From Salminus brasiliensis (taxonomy: Eukaryota > Chordata > Actinopteri > Characiformes > Bryconidae): 64,000 bases of DNA. Below are positions 48,672-62,288 of the stretch, in pieces (position 1 is the stretch's first letter; each line of letters opens with the position of its first letter). A program made the position numbers and the translations under genes. A model generated the notes under the pieces. It saw nothing but the letters and a program-made list of their open reading frames with translations. It was not told where the DNA came from and did not search any database. Where the stretch lies: positions 558,980 to 622,979 of the forward strand of contig NC_132901.1 of assembly GCF_030463535.1 (NCBI RefSeq). Reading direction: 5' to 3'.

Positions 48672-50197
48672 AAATTTCTATTTTCGATTACGCCTTACTC
48701 TGTAGTGGTTAATACTGCTGTTTAAACAACTCACCAATGAGAGCCATGCAAGCTGATCACATGCTTCCTGACTGGTCACTCCTTAGCAGTGTGGTCTCTG
48801 ATTTAGACAGTATAACTTTTTTGTTCCACTCAGTTCTTTGACTTAAGTGAGAACCAACAATGTTCAATACAGCAATGATGATTACATCCAGAAGCAATGA
48901 CTCTGAACAGGATAGGCCCAAAGGCTCATTGAAGGCCCAAATTCTTGCTCATCTTTCAAATCTTCTACTGAGCTTCCCAACATATTGCCAGCATAGTCTC
49001 TATGTGGCAATGTCTCTATGTGGTTCTTAATAAAAATTAAAACTAGAGATTAATCTCTTCATCTTAGCAGTTGGGGTTGGCTGACTCTTGACAGTGAGGG
49101 CCTTCGTACATTGAGCTAAAAAGCCAACCCACAACTAAAAAGCACATGGTTCCTGATTGGTTCCTGAATACATGTCGCAGTCCTGGAGGACTTGACTGTA
49201 CTATTTTTCAACAAATCAGATCATGTTTAAAACTAGCTACATCAAAAGAGCTCAGTCAGGTATATTAATGGTCAATTAACTATAGGGTTCAGGCCTCCAA
49301 GGCCCCAGGACTAGACCTGTCCACATGTGCGTTAAAACTGGTCCTCAGAGCCTCACAGATATTTCACCTATTTGCCCATGAGATAAAGCAAAATCTAGAT
49401 GGTCAAGTCTAGGAAGTCTTGAGGACTTTCATTTCAGAATATAAACTCTAAACTGACTCTGGAACTGTTAGAGCTCATACTTCAGTCTAAAAGTTAAGAA
49501 CAGAAAAGTGTTTAGTCATCAACATGATGACTAAATGAACTCAAGAACAAGACCACTGTTAACAGTAAGATGCATAACTAGATGTTTGATCACTTTATTA
49601 GGCAATAAACTGACTCAGGTCTCAAAGTTAAGGATAGACGGTTCTTCGATCTTAGATCAGGCCTTCAGGCATCAGATTAACCACTAACATCATTGGGATG
49701 TCACAGAGGAATCAACTAATCACATTCTGATTTACAGGTGCTGGAGTACCCCCTGGAGGTTCTAGATTAAGGCTGTTAGTGTGAGCAGTAGTGTAAGCAG
49801 ATTTCGGGCAGTTGTTCGAAGTTCCTTGTCAGGACTCTTTACTGAAGGAGTCAAGGTAAAACTGCAACAGACCAGCTCACACATACCATACAACATGTGG
49901 AATGACATGACTTTTACAAGGTTTCAATCCATAACCACAGAGTTAGTTAGTCTCTGTCTCTGGTGCTGACACCACTGCAGACACTATATGTATGTAAGAG
50001 CCATATGCCTTATGTCCCTGTATCATGGAGATGGACCACAGTGACAGTTTGAGGTCCAGTCCAGTCCAGTCCAAGTTAGCAGTTGGGCTAAGAGGTGGTT
50101 TAGGGCAAGCGTTGGCCTGGTAGTAGAGATTTGGTGTGAGAACATTTTGCAGCTCCTCAAACAGCTCAAACAGTAGCATTCATGAGTTAGATTCAGC
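48672..50197. other. Intergenic between J and K
   Basis: The first 180 bp match the flank of I (45.05-45.2 kb), then it diverges. From about 49653 the second copy of the 7-kb unit begins. No gene recognised. Confidence 0.5.
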
Positions 50198-50203
50198 TTT
50201 ATT
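50198..50203 (-). terminator. Polyadenylation signal of gene K
   Basis: Minus-strand AATAAA, same context as at 43152. Confidence 0.6.
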
Positions 50204-50502
50204 AGATTTCAGTCAAATGTGAGAACATTAGCGAACAAAACTCTTTGTTAGAAATTAACCATCAGAACAAAGGTCCTACAACTGCTGACTTTTACCAAAT
50301 AAGATGTTAATTGTTTGAACATCTGCAAGAGATAACGCCATACGGATAGAGTACACATGCTTCTCAAATCTCAAAACTCAAGAACAAATGACATGACATG
50401 AAGCTAACATTGAAAACAGTGAAGAATCTCAATGACCTGACCTAAATCAAACTCAACACTGCTGACCTTCTGAACCCTGAAAGAATGCTCTCCTCAGAAG
50501 AT

Positions 50503-51977
50503 CTACACTCTCTCAGTTTTAACCTCAGAATAAGTGCTGAAATCAGAGCTCTCAACGTTGTTCTTCTTCTTCTTCAGACGTTTCTGTCCACTGTTTGGGA
50601 GATCCAACGTAGCGTAACAAACATTCTCACCTCTGGCCTACAGAGATGTAGAAGCATCATATTAATGAAGCACACTGAGATCACTGTAAGTGCTGGTAAA
50701 GTGCTGTAGACTGTAGAGTAAGTGTGAATGCATGCTGTACCTCCTTACTCTTCCTCATCTTCATGTTCTCTCGTTGTTCTGCTCTACAGTCAGCTGTTAT
50801 GATTAGGAAGAACATGAGGATAGTCAGACAGGCTCACGTTACGGTGACTACGACTCTACCATGCATTCAAATCAGAGAAAGAGAGAGAGAGAAAGTACCT
50901 TTGGTTCTGGTTCTGCAGATGCAGTACACACAGGTGGAGGAGATCAGTGAGGAGAGGAGAACACACACTGGACACACACTGACCAGCAGCTTCCAGCAGA
51001 TGCTACTGTCTGAGACAGGAGGGCAGGGGGTGGGTTGGGGTTGGCTAGTACAGGGAACGGTCACGTCTGAAATAATTGAGAAAGAAACTACGTTAATTAG
51101 CATCCAAATCTGTTTGAGGCACTGATGAATGATCTAACAGTCTTTGGCTTTAACTTCGAGTCCAAGACTATGAGAGTCAAGACCAAGTATACCCAACAGC
51201 AGAGACCACGTCAAGCCCAAATACTATGTCCAAGTTCACTAAAACTGTGGAAGAAACTTTTAAGATACTTTGGAAATGATTTTGGAAGGAAAATGTTCCT
51301 TGAAGGTTCCTCAAAGCACTTTAAGAGAATCTTCCACAGTTTCAAACTGAAGAACCTCCAAATGTACTATGTAGACCAACACATGTCTGAGAGATTAGAC
51401 AAAGCATGGTGCATCCAAGGCTGACTGTAAAACAACAGCACTAGAATGAGAGAGTAAAACTGAGTAATCTTACCAAGGAAAGAGAGAAAAGTGGTTCTGT
51501 TTCCATCCTGATAAATATCTTCATTGACCTTATCTCCACTTCTATTCTTGCAGACCTTTGTCTGATGTAGAGCACAGTAGTACAGACCCAGGTCAGATTC
51601 AGAGACATTCTTCACCAGCAGATCGTAAGTGTTGTTGGATTGATTCCACACTACAGAGTACTGTGAAGAAAAATCACGACCAGAACTATCTGCTGATATG
51701 ACGAGAGGTGGTTGATGATCATGTAAGGATTTTCTCAACCACTTTAATTTAAATCCAGCTTTCAAAACACAGTCGCTGTGGAGAGTGACATCGTCACCTG
51801 GTCTCACTCTTATCTCCACGACTCTTCCAGATGTGCTGGAGAACCGAACACCTGAAACACCAGCAACACTTTAGATGAAGCCGTTTAAGGTATTCCTAAC
51901 CAGGTTCTGTTGAACGGGTAATACTGGACAGTTTACTTACCCAAGAGAACGAGGAGAACAGCATGAAATCTCTCCAT
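50503..51977 (-). CDS. Receptor gene K: near-duplicate of gene I
   Basis: Predicted 251-residue receptor. Exons: 51941-51977 (MERFHAVLLVLL), 51474-51851 V domain, 50899-51066 transmembrane, 50741-50778 juxtamembrane, 50503-50637 tail; 37+378+168+38+135 = 756 nt, in frame. It differs from I by a few substitutions. In the V domain FILKWLRK is FKLKWLRK, VWKARF is VLKAGF (the Trp after DC is Leu) and MRVRPG is IRVRPG. The tail has KKKKNN in place of six Lys, and FSTYSEV. The motifs VCYATL and STYSEV are both kept. About 30 bp in the transmembrane-V intron are missing relative to I. It is most likely functional, with ligand-facing changes if the V domain binds through its CC' face. Confidence 0.85.
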
Positions 51978-52044
51978 CTCAGAGACTGGTGCTGGGGGGC
52001 TGATGGTGGTGAGGGTGTTTGAAGCGGATGTGCTTGCTGAGATC

Positions 52045-52064
52045 TGATTGGTCCACGTCAGTGG
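52045..52064 (-). promoter_or_regulatory. Proximal CRE-like/CCAAT module of gene K
   Basis: Perfect copy, 68 bp before the ATG. Confidence 0.65.
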
Positions 52065-52800
52065 AAATTTCTATTTTCGATTACGCCTTACTCTGTAGTG
52101 GTTAATACTGCTGTTTAAACAACTCACCAATGAGAGCCATGCAAGCTGATCACATGCTTCCTGACTGGTCACTCCTTAGCAGTGTGGTCTCTGATGATTT
52201 AGACAGTATAACGTTTTTGTTCCATTCAGTTGTCTGACTCTGGGTGAGAACCAAAAATGTCTCATAAAGTAAAGATGATCATATTCAGAAGCATTGACAC
52301 TGAAGACGATAGGAGGAAATATTTAAATCAGACCACATGACTTAACGTGTCTACCAGATCCTCAATGAAACTTGCTACAGCAAATTAGCTCAGCCAGGCA
52401 AATCGAAGGAGAACTTACTATAGGATTCAGGCCTACTTGATACCTGACCCAGTGTTTCCATCAGTAATTCTCAAACTTGTCCCAAAACAATCCAGGCAAT
52501 TCAGTTTTTTTTTTCTGTTAACGTATCCTCAAGGAAAACTGTGGGTGGTTTAGGAGGTACTGAGGACTGCTGTAAAACTCCCTGCCTTATATTAGCAGAT
52601 CACTGTTTACAGTGACATTTCTGACCCTTTGAACCCGAGCTGTGTGAGAGTGTAAGACTGATAATTTCAGACTATAAACTCTAAACTGATTCTATGAACA
52701 GTTAGTTCATAATTCAGTCCCGAATTTAAGAACAGAGAGGTGTGAACAGATCTGAGATCAATCAGTAAACACAGTCAGTGTCAGGTGGCCTGGTTTGGCC

Positions 52801-52840
52801 TAAGCTGCAGGGCCTCATTGTGGGTTTCCTGTTTTGCTCA
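52801..52840 (-). promoter_or_regulatory. Distal conserved block upstream of gene K
   Basis: Identical to the block of I at 45781. A weaker second copy is at 53111-53150. Confidence 0.5.
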
Positions 52841-54049
52841 CAACTCTGAACTTTGATGCTGGTGAGCTCTCAGGTTTGAAGAAGTGTGTATGTGAGGGAG
52901 GTGGTGCAGACAACAAAGCAAAGATGCTGCAGCTTTGAAGGGTTTCATATTTTTCATCATCTTACTGAACTTTCATCTGTCTGAGATCTCTGTGACAGCA
53001 GTGCTTTCTTTAACCTGACGTCAGGTCCTGGGTCAGTTCCTGGGTCAGTTCCTCCACTGTAACCAGGTCTGAAAGTGGTTTCTACACATGAATTAAGGAC
53101 AGTCTGTGTGACCTGAGCTGCAGGGCCTCACTGCTGGTTTTCTGTGTCAGCATGGTCGTCAATCCTTCAGTGGGGGAGGAGAATCATTGTACTGTAGTTC
53201 ATTTGATTTCACTTTACCCCTCAACATGACAGACCTAGTCCCTGTCTGTGGTGCTGATTCTACTGCTTTCAGTAAAAGCCTTTGTACTGTTCATTTGCTG
53301 TGCTCTAATTTCAGAAGCTGCTGGGAAACTGAGAATTTCTATCATTAACCAAACAGATCAACTTTTCTTAGAATGCTGGGTGGGCTGTCAAAAAGACACG
53401 CTGCAGTCTCTTCTCTAGTGAGAGTCCATGATGGCTCAACTCATGGTCCTTCCACAGGCTGGACAATAGTGGCTGGGATTTATTTGGGACTTGAGTCCAG
53501 ACTGAGGTTTGGCTAAGAGCTGGTTCAGGATAAGTATTGGCCTTGGCTCACTGTTGGCTCTTTGTGGGATGGGTAATGGATTTGGTACTTGAGATGTGAA
53601 GTGGGAATGTTCTCAATAAACACAATCAGTTCAGAAACTTGTAAATAAAATGTATTAGATTTCAGTGAAATGTGTGAACATTCTCTAACAAAATCATTGT
53701 CAACACCATTGTAGGTATTTTTAGCTGCTTTCCTTACATTCAACTTATACACATCTGATAAATTCACCTCAATTTTCTCCAAATTTAAGCGAAGGCTTAA
53801 CCTAGAAGCTTAACTCAAACACAAAAACAGTTTGAACATCTGTAGACCATCTACAGGAGCTATCTAAAAGAAGTCCACTCCCGTATTTCAATCTGTAAAA
53901 ACATGCAAGTGAAGCAAACGACACAAACAGAGCAATAATAAGAATGCTATCTGAACAGAATGAACTGAAGAACGGTGAAACATAAGAAAAGTCTAAACTT
54001 AAAGAAAACGTCTGAACCTGCTGAAGATCCAGAAAACTTCTCAGAAGAT
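52841..54049. other. Intergenic between K and L
   Basis: Copy of 45821-47038. No gene recognised. The polyadenylation signal expected for L is mutated. Confidence 0.5.
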
Positions 54050-55105
54050 CTACATTCTCTCATATACTACTTCGGAATATATGTGTTTCTTCTTCAGCCA
54101 ATCAAGTCCTTTGTGCAGGAGATCCAACGAAGTGTAACAAATGTCCTCATGTCCAACCTGCAGACCAAGCTTCTCTTTTAGAAAACTAATACTGAGGTGC
54201 AGAAGCATCATATTAATGAAGCACACTGAGATCACTGTATGTGCAGGTAAAGTGCTGTAGAATGTAGAGTAAGTGTAAATGCATGCTGTACCTCGTTACT
54301 CTTCCTCATCTTCATGTTCTCTCGTTGTTCTGCTCTACAGTCAGCTGTTACGATTGGGAAGAACATGAGGATAGTCAGACAGGCTCACGTTACAATGGCT
54401 ACGACTCTACCATGCATTCAAATCAGAGAAAGAGAGAGAGAGAAAGTACCTTTGGTTCTGGTTCTGCAGATGCAGTACACACAGGTGGAGGAGATCAGTG
54501 AGGAGAGGAGAACACACACTGGACACACACTGACCAGCAGCTTCCAGCAGATGCTACAGTCTGATACAGGAGGGCAGGGGCTGGGTTGGGGTTGGCTGGT
54601 ACAGGGGATGGTCATGTCTGAAATAAGCAAGAAAGAAATTGCTTTAATTAGGTGATCAGAATTCCCTTAATAATAATAATTAATAATATACTTTTTTATT
54701 CACACAGTAATGTTAATTAATTACTCCATTTGGCTTTAACTTCAGCACAGTCAAGAAGCCTTTCTTGAGTTGAAAACCATTCAAAAACCGATTAGTCAAA
54801 ACTGTCTAAATGAGAGTAGAGACCATGTCAAGGTCAAGTCGAAGGGAATTTTGAGACCAAGTCCAAATACAAATACTTGGGAGACCTGCACAAGTCCAAG
54901 GATAAAGAAATTCTGAGATTAGAGGTATCTTTGAATTATTAGTCCATTCAAACTAGGTACTACCAAATAGAATGAATTCCAATACAATTCTGACAATAAG
55001 ACAAAAGATCTCAAGTTCAAGACCGACTTGTGAACTGCAGCGGGAATCAGAGGGTAAAATCTTACCAAGGAAAGAAAGAAGTGTGACTCTGTTTCCATCC
55101 TGATA
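54050..55105 (-). pseudogene. Receptor gene L (J type), truncated by a LINE junction
   Basis: The tail (54050-54157, with ICYTSL and IYSEV), juxtamembrane (54292-54329) and transmembrane (54450-54617) exons are intact copies of J. The V exon starts normally at its donor (55066) but only 40 nt remain. At 55105, in the codons for the G strand, the sequence changes abruptly into the 5' end of a LINE. The rest of the V exon and the signal exon are not found beyond the LINE, where different sequence begins. It cannot encode a receptor; at most a fragment with no promoter of its own. Confidence 0.88.
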
Positions 55106-58100
55106 TGGCGCCGCGGAGGTGGCAGCCTGTTGCAGCAGCTCCTGCTCACTTCTGAGCTTTTTCTAACTTTTTTCCAATTTAGAAGTTTTTAAGTTAAGTT
55201 TCTTTGGTAGTTTAGTGTTTCTTATGACTCTAGGCACAATGGACACCAAAAGCGTGGTGATTTTTCTGGTTTCTACGCTACTTTTTTCCTTGTTTACGAC
55301 CGTGTCTGGAGATCCCGTGCGGAGTCGCGTGCCTATTGTTTACACCAGGGACCAGCTGTTAGCGCTCAGCAGCGCTGCCGTGCTGCCGCGCGAGAGGCAC
55401 GACATCCCCCGCGAGCTGAGGAGGAGGCGGCGGGGGAGCCGGGCTGGAGCTCTGTGTCGCGCCCGGAGGAGACGCTACAAGCCCGCTCTTCCTTCTGTAG
55501 TCATGGGGAACGTGAGGTCGCTCCCCAATAAGATGGACGAGCTGGCGGCGCTAACGCGACATCAGAGGGAATACCGGGAGTGCAGCATCATGGTGTTCAC
55601 AGAGACCTGGCTAACCACGCTGACTCCAGACACGCCCGTATCTGTGGAAGGCTTTCACCTCAGTCGGGCGGACAGGACGGAGGAGAGCGGTAAGAGGAAG
55701 GGAGGCGGACTGGCAGTATTTGTGAATGATAGATGGTGTAACTCTGGGCACATCACTATTAAGGAGCAGATCTGCTGTAAGAACATTGAACTGTTAGCCG
55801 TTAGCATGAGGCCGTACTATCTGCCGAGGGAATTCTCGCACGTGATCGTGATCGCTGCGTACATCCCCCCCTCTGCTAACGCTGACTCGGCCTGTGATGT
55901 CCTGCACTCAGCTGTGTGCAGGCTGCAGACACAGCACCCGCAGGCCCTCCTTCTTATCTCCGGAGACTTCAACCATGCTTCTCCATCCTCCACTCTGTCC
56001 ACCTTCACCCAGTATGTAACCTGCCACACCAGAGACATGAAAACACTGGACCTGTTTTTTGCCAACACAAAGGAGGCATACAACTCATCACCTCTCCCTC
56101 CCCTTGGAAGATCTGATCACTGTCTGGTTCATCTTCTGCCTGTGTACAAACCCATTGTACATAGGGAACCAGCTGTCACCCGTACAGTGAAGAAGTGGTC
56201 TAAGGAGTCTGAGGAGGCTCTGAAGGACTGCTTCGAAACAACGGTGTGGGAAGAACTGTGTGATCCTAATGGGGAGGACATTGACAATCTCACTCACTGC
56301 ATTACGGACTACGTCAACTTCTGTGTGGATAACACCGTGCCCACCAAGACTGTTCGGTGTTTTTCCAGCAACAAGCCATGGATTAATCCAGATATAAAGG
56401 CTCTCCTAAAAGCGAAAAAGAGGGCCTTCAGATCTGGTGACAAGGATGAGCTGAAAGCTGTGCAGAGGGAACTGAGAAGGAAGATCAGGGAGGGGAAAGC
56501 CAGCTACAAGAGGAAGCTGGAGGAACAGTTGCAGCAGAACAACATCAGGGGAGTGTGGAAAGGCCTTCAAACCATCTCTGGCCACACAAAGTCCAACTCC
56601 CAGGTGGTGGGGGACCAGAAGTGGGTGAATGATCTCAATCTATTTTTCAACAGATTTGATCAATCACCTAGCCCTGCCCCCACACAGACACCCCTGCTGT
56701 ATCCCCACTCAGCAGCACTACCATCATGCTGCCCTCCCCCTTCTTCTTCTTCTCTCAGAACTTCTGGCTCACAATCATCACCATCATCATCCCCTAATGG
56801 CTCATCGTCTGGCAGCATCAACCACCCATTCACACATTCCAGCACCCAGCCCCCCTGCTCCAACCTGTCCTTCACAACAACCCAGGTGAGAAATGAGCTG
56901 AGGAAGATCAAGCCTAAGAAAGCTACAGCTCCTGATGGAATCAGTGCCAGGCTCCTCAAGTCCTGCGCTGATCAGCTGTGCAGGGTAGTTGAGCATATGT
57001 TCAACCTGAGCCTGAAACTGGGAAGAGTACCACAGCTGTGGAAAACATCTTGTGTGGTACCTGTGCCCAAAACACAGCACCCAAAGGACCTAAACAGCTA
57101 CAGGCCGGTGGCACTGACTTCCCATCTGATGAAGTCACTGGAGAGGCTGGTCCTCAACCACATCTGCCCTCTGGTGAGCCCATCCATGGACCCTCTTCAG
57201 TTCGCCTACCAGCCTGGTGTCGGGGTGGATGATGCTGTCATCTATCTTCTACACAGAGCTCTGTCTCACCTGGAGAAGCCCGGCAGCACTGTGAGGATCA
57301 CCTTCTTCGATTTCTCCAGTGCTTTTAACACCATACAGCCAGGGCTTCTAAAGGACAAGTTGGGACATTGTGGAGTGGACAGTCACCTATCAAACTGGAT
57401 ACTCGACTACCTCACCAACTGACCCCAGTATGTGAGGGCACGGGACTGTGTCTCTGACTTGGTGGTCAGCAGCACAGGAGCCCCTCAAGGAACGGTCTTG
57501 GCACCGTTCCTCTTCACCCTGTACACTGCTGACTTCATGTACAGCTCACCGACCTGTCACCTCCAGAAGTTCTCTGATGACTCAGCGATCGTCGGCCTCA
57601 TATCCAATGAGGAGGACAGCGAGTACAGAGAACTTATTCAGGACTTTGTGGACTGGTGTCTGCAGAACCATCTGCAGATAAACGCTGGAAAAACCAAAGA
57701 ACTGGTGGTGGATTTCCGCAGGTGCAGACACCCCCCTCCATCAGTGAACATCCGGGGTATGAACATCGAGAGTGTGGACTCTTATAAATACCTGGGTGTT
57801 CATCTGAACAACAAACTGGACTGGTCAGTCAACACTGCTGCTCTCTACAAGAAAGGCCAGAGCAGACTCTACCTGCTGAGGAGATTGAGGTCCTTTGGAG
57901 TGCAGGGAGCGCTCCTGAGGACGTTCTTCGACACAGTGGTGGCATCTGCCATCTTTTATGGAGTGGTCTGCTGGGGCAGTAGCATCTCGACGGCAGATAA
58001 GAAGAGACTGGACAAACTCATAAAGAGGGCCGGCTCTGTCCTGGGGTGCTTCTTAGACCCAGTGCAGGTGGTGGGAGACAGGAGGATGACAACCAAGCTG

Positions 58101-58547
58101 GCATCCATGCTGGAGAACAGCTCCCACCCCATGCATGAAACTCTGGCAGCACTGGGCAGCTCCTTTAGCGACAGGCTGCTTCACCCCAAGTGTGTGAAGG
58201 AGCGGTATCGCAGGTCCTTCCTTCCTGCTGCCGTCAGACTACACAACCAGCACTGCTCCCAGCGGACCACATACACACACACTTAACCACATACACACAC
58301 ACTTAACTACACACACATGTTCATGTTCAGGGAATACTATGTGCAATATCCCACCCCCATGTGCAATTAAGAGTCTTTTACTGTAAATAATATTGTTTAT
58401 TGCTTTTTTAATTCTTATCTATATTGTGTGTATATAGTGTAAATTATTTATTTATCTAAATTTTTGTAACTGAGTGTCCTGCTATCCCTTTCTGCTGTTA
58501 CACTGTGAATTTCCCCACTGCGGGACTAATAAAGGATCTTATCTTAT
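55106..58547 (+). mobile_element. Near full-length non-LTR retrotransposon (Jockey superfamily, L2/Rex1-like)
   Basis: A GC-rich 5' end (GGCGCCGCGG) and about 110 bp of leader precede one long frame from 55215 to 58286, interrupted by a single TGA at 57420-57422. Endonuclease motifs are GNVRSLPNKMDEL, ETWL, SGDFNHAS and RSDHCLV. Reverse transcriptase motifs are SYRPVALTS, FFDFSSAFNTI, GAPQGTVLAPFLF and the catalytic FSDDSAIV, then YKYLGVHL. The frame ends at TAA, followed by about 260 bp of 3' UTR with TTCCCCACTGCGGGACTAAT and a terminal ATCTTATCTT repeat. No target-site duplication can be found because the two flanks come from different places. The clade is judged from motif wording only. 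Confidence 0.88.
55215..58286 (+). pseudogene. LINE endonuclease/reverse transcriptase frame with one nonsense codon
   Basis: 1024 codons including the end, in one frame apart from TGA at 57420-57422, which lies between RT motif A (FDFSSAF, about codon 700) and the APQG motif. The context LTN-stop-PQYV suggests a CGA to TGA change at a CpG. Either side is clean, so the copy is young. The N-terminus is Arg-rich (ELRRRRRGSRAG). Confidence 0.85.
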
Positions 58548-59116
58548 CTTCTTACCTCAGGCTCTAACAGCCCTCATTGACCTCGGGTACTGCTCCAGAT
58601 CTTCCAGCAGTTCAGCCTCCAGAGGTTCTGCCTCTCTGATTCTTCAAGTACCAGTTCTTCCAAGTAGATGACCCTAAATTAGTCCCTGCTGACACAAACC
58701 TGAGATTCCAGAAGATGCTACAGCATCGCTACTACCTCTCCTCTCTGCAGTTTCCCACATTCATTTTGTACTTACAGGAAGGAATGAAGGGGTCCTGCCC
58801 AAGTGTTGCTATGCCAGGACGTGTAACTGCAGGATCTACTGCTACTGTTGATATGCATGGGAGTCGCTCAACAATGGCATCTGTTTACATAAAAAGTGCC
58901 ACACTTCAATAAAAAGAGCCAATCAGAATGCTGGATAATCAGTAGCCACTACAAACTATCTTCCTCAGATTTTATCAGTAATGAAACATTTGAACCTTCA
59001 GTTTCCAGTGTTTTGGTCTCTCCCCATTCATAGAGATTGGAGTCTGAGTGAACATCCAATCAAGCCTAAATTTGTTATTGTGAAATGAATGACACTCAGA
59101 GCCACACTCACAGTAT

Positions 59117-59122
59117 TTTATT
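59117..59122 (-). terminator. Polyadenylation signal of gene M
   Basis: Same position as 5940 in the partner copy. Confidence 0.55.
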
Positions 59123-59213
59123 ACAGTATCAACAATCCACACAATTCAACTTCATCCAATAACACCTGACCTAATTGACCGAATGCACAGATACTCCAAG
59201 CCAACTCCAGTTA

Positions 59214-60225
<1,012 letters not shown>

Positions 60226-60270
60226 TACCTTTAGCTTCCACCTCAGGAACCTTCCAATATATATGTACTC

Positions 60271-62201
60271 TTATAATCTCTCAGTTTTAATGTCAGAATA
60301 TGTGCTGAAATCAGAGCTCTCAACTGTCTTCTTCTTCTTCAGACATTTCTGTCCTCTGCTTGGGAGATCCAGCGATGCATAACACACCTCACCTTCTCCT
60401 CCGTCCTGCAGATATTAAAAGTCAGATCTTAAGAGGGTGACCTGAGCTTGACTGATTGTCTTAAAATTCTAAAATTCGACTGGAAAATAAACTATGCAGA
60501 TGTTTCCACTAAAGCTAAAGGGTCATTTAGAAAATCAAAATAACACCTCATCCAGTCCAGAGGCGAGGGAACGTGAACTGAATTAATGTTTGGGGGTGGG
60601 TCCAAAGATTGTTGGGGGGAAGAACGTCGTCTCTAGGTAACATCTATTTAGTAATCCATCTGCTCAAGTTGTTGTTTCAGTATTTGGGACCATTTAAAGT
60701 CCATTTTAGAACCTTAAGCTGATTCTCAATGACGTGGAACCCTCAACCTTCTAGACTGCTGCTGCCTGTTTCCTCTGCACTGTTTGCACTGTTGGCGCTA
60801 AATGTAATCTTTTCAATCAAAGTTGTAGCTAAGTGGCTAATGCTAACAGGGTTAGGACTCAAGGCTATATACAGTTTTTAATGTAAATGATATGGTAAAT
60901 GTTTTGAGTGTGTGTGGGCGAGTAAGGGAGAGAGAGTTACAGAGAGGTGGTAACCACAAATGTTTCAATGAGAGGCTTGAGCAAGGCCATTTACGGTACA
61001 GGTGTTAACTGTTTGTACCGTTTCATTCTTTCTGCTCTTCCGACATGATCGTCTGTTTCTCAGCTCCTGACCAGCTTCTTCTTCTGCTATGAAAGATCAT
61101 TAATATTAAGTCAGACAATATCATCTAATTAAAACAAAGATCTACAGAAATAAAGTGGTTTGTCTATAGTCTGGATTCTGGTTCTGATTCTTCAACACTA
61201 GAACCATCAAAGATCTACAGATTACAGCTGTGGTCAATCATAGGACATGCTGAACTTCTGTCAACTCAATGCTCAAACTGTCTTTTACTGTGAGGGGACA
61301 GCAGTGGACAACAGGGTAACATCAAATCAGAGCCCTTAGAAAAGTCCAGTCGTAGTGAGGTACCTTTGGTTCTGGTTCTGCAGAGGAAGTACACACAGGT
61401 GGAGGAGAGGAGAACACACACAGGACACACACTGACCAACAGCTTCCAGCAGCTGCACTCTGATACAGGAGGGGTGGAGGTGGTCTGCAGGTCTGAAATC
61501 AGAGAGGATTTGGAGAAGATTGAAGGCAGGAGATCTCAACATGTAAAGATAAAGTACAGCTAGAACTCAGAGTGACCTCAGAAATCCTTCTGCTCTCATA
61601 ACTGTCTCAGTTTACCACAGCATAGAAGAATCATGGGACAATTGGGACATGGTTTTAAGCTTAAAAATACTTGTCAGAAGATCAGAGTGAGGGATCTTAC
61701 CCAGGAGAGAAAGTCGAGTGGTTCTGTTCCCATAATGATAAATGCCTTTAGAGAGTATAACTCCATTTTTATCTTTGGTAAGGTTCTTCTTATGTATAGC
61801 ACAGTAGTACAAACCCAGATCTGATTCAGAGACGTTCTTCACCAGCAGGTCATGAGTTTGGTTGGATGGATTCCATACACCAGAGTAGCGTGGACGGTCA
61901 CCATTCATAAAATTGGTTGAGGTTGATGCTCATGTGAGCAGTTTCTAAACCAAACTGTATATAATCCACTCTTCCAAACACAGTCGCTGTAGAGAGTGAC
62001 ATTATCTCCTGGTCTGACTCTCAACTCCACTTCTTCTGCTCCAGAGATCCTGGAGAACCAAACACCTGAAACCCCTGAAACACACCAACCTCCCTTTAGA
62101 CTCAATGCAGAAGATCAGCAGTTCTCATCCAGTTGAGAATGATCAGATATAATAGTCTACTTACACACGAGTTTGAGGAGAACAGCTCTCGACTTCTCCA
62201 T
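60271..62201 (-). pseudogene. Receptor gene M (B type) with a frameshift in the V exon
   Basis: Exons match B: 62165-62201, 61701-62065 V domain, 61364-61492 transmembrane, 61019-61083 juxtamembrane, 60271-60405 tail (VCYASL, STYSDI). The V exon is 365 nt rather than 381. At about 61915 the 22 bases that encode the C'-C'' region in B are replaced by GGTTGA, next to another GGTTGA, a net loss of 16. The frame is lost between SHEHQP and MNGDRPRYSG. Everything else, including splice sites and promoter, is intact. It would otherwise encode a protein almost identical to B. The small direct repeat at the scar suggests microhomology-mediated repair. Confidence 0.78.
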
Positions 62202-62268
62202 CTCAGACACTGCTGCTGGGTGGTTGATGGTGATGAGGGTCTTTGAAGCGGATGTGTGTATTGAGCTC

Positions 62269-62288
62269 TGATTGGTCCACGTCAGTGG
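62269..62288 (-). promoter_or_regulatory. Proximal CRE-like/CCAAT module of gene M
   Basis: Perfect copy, 68 bp before the ATG. A second copy is near 62426. Confidence 0.65.

Larger units (their letters stand above)
42636..49650. repeat. Tandem segmental duplication, copy 1 (partner 49653-55105)
   Basis: A unit of about 7.0 kb holding genes I and J. Copy 2 holds K and L and breaks off at 55105 inside the V exon of L. Identity is high in exons and introns alike. The shared left end carries TCAGATTAACCACTAACATC. Confidence 0.85.
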
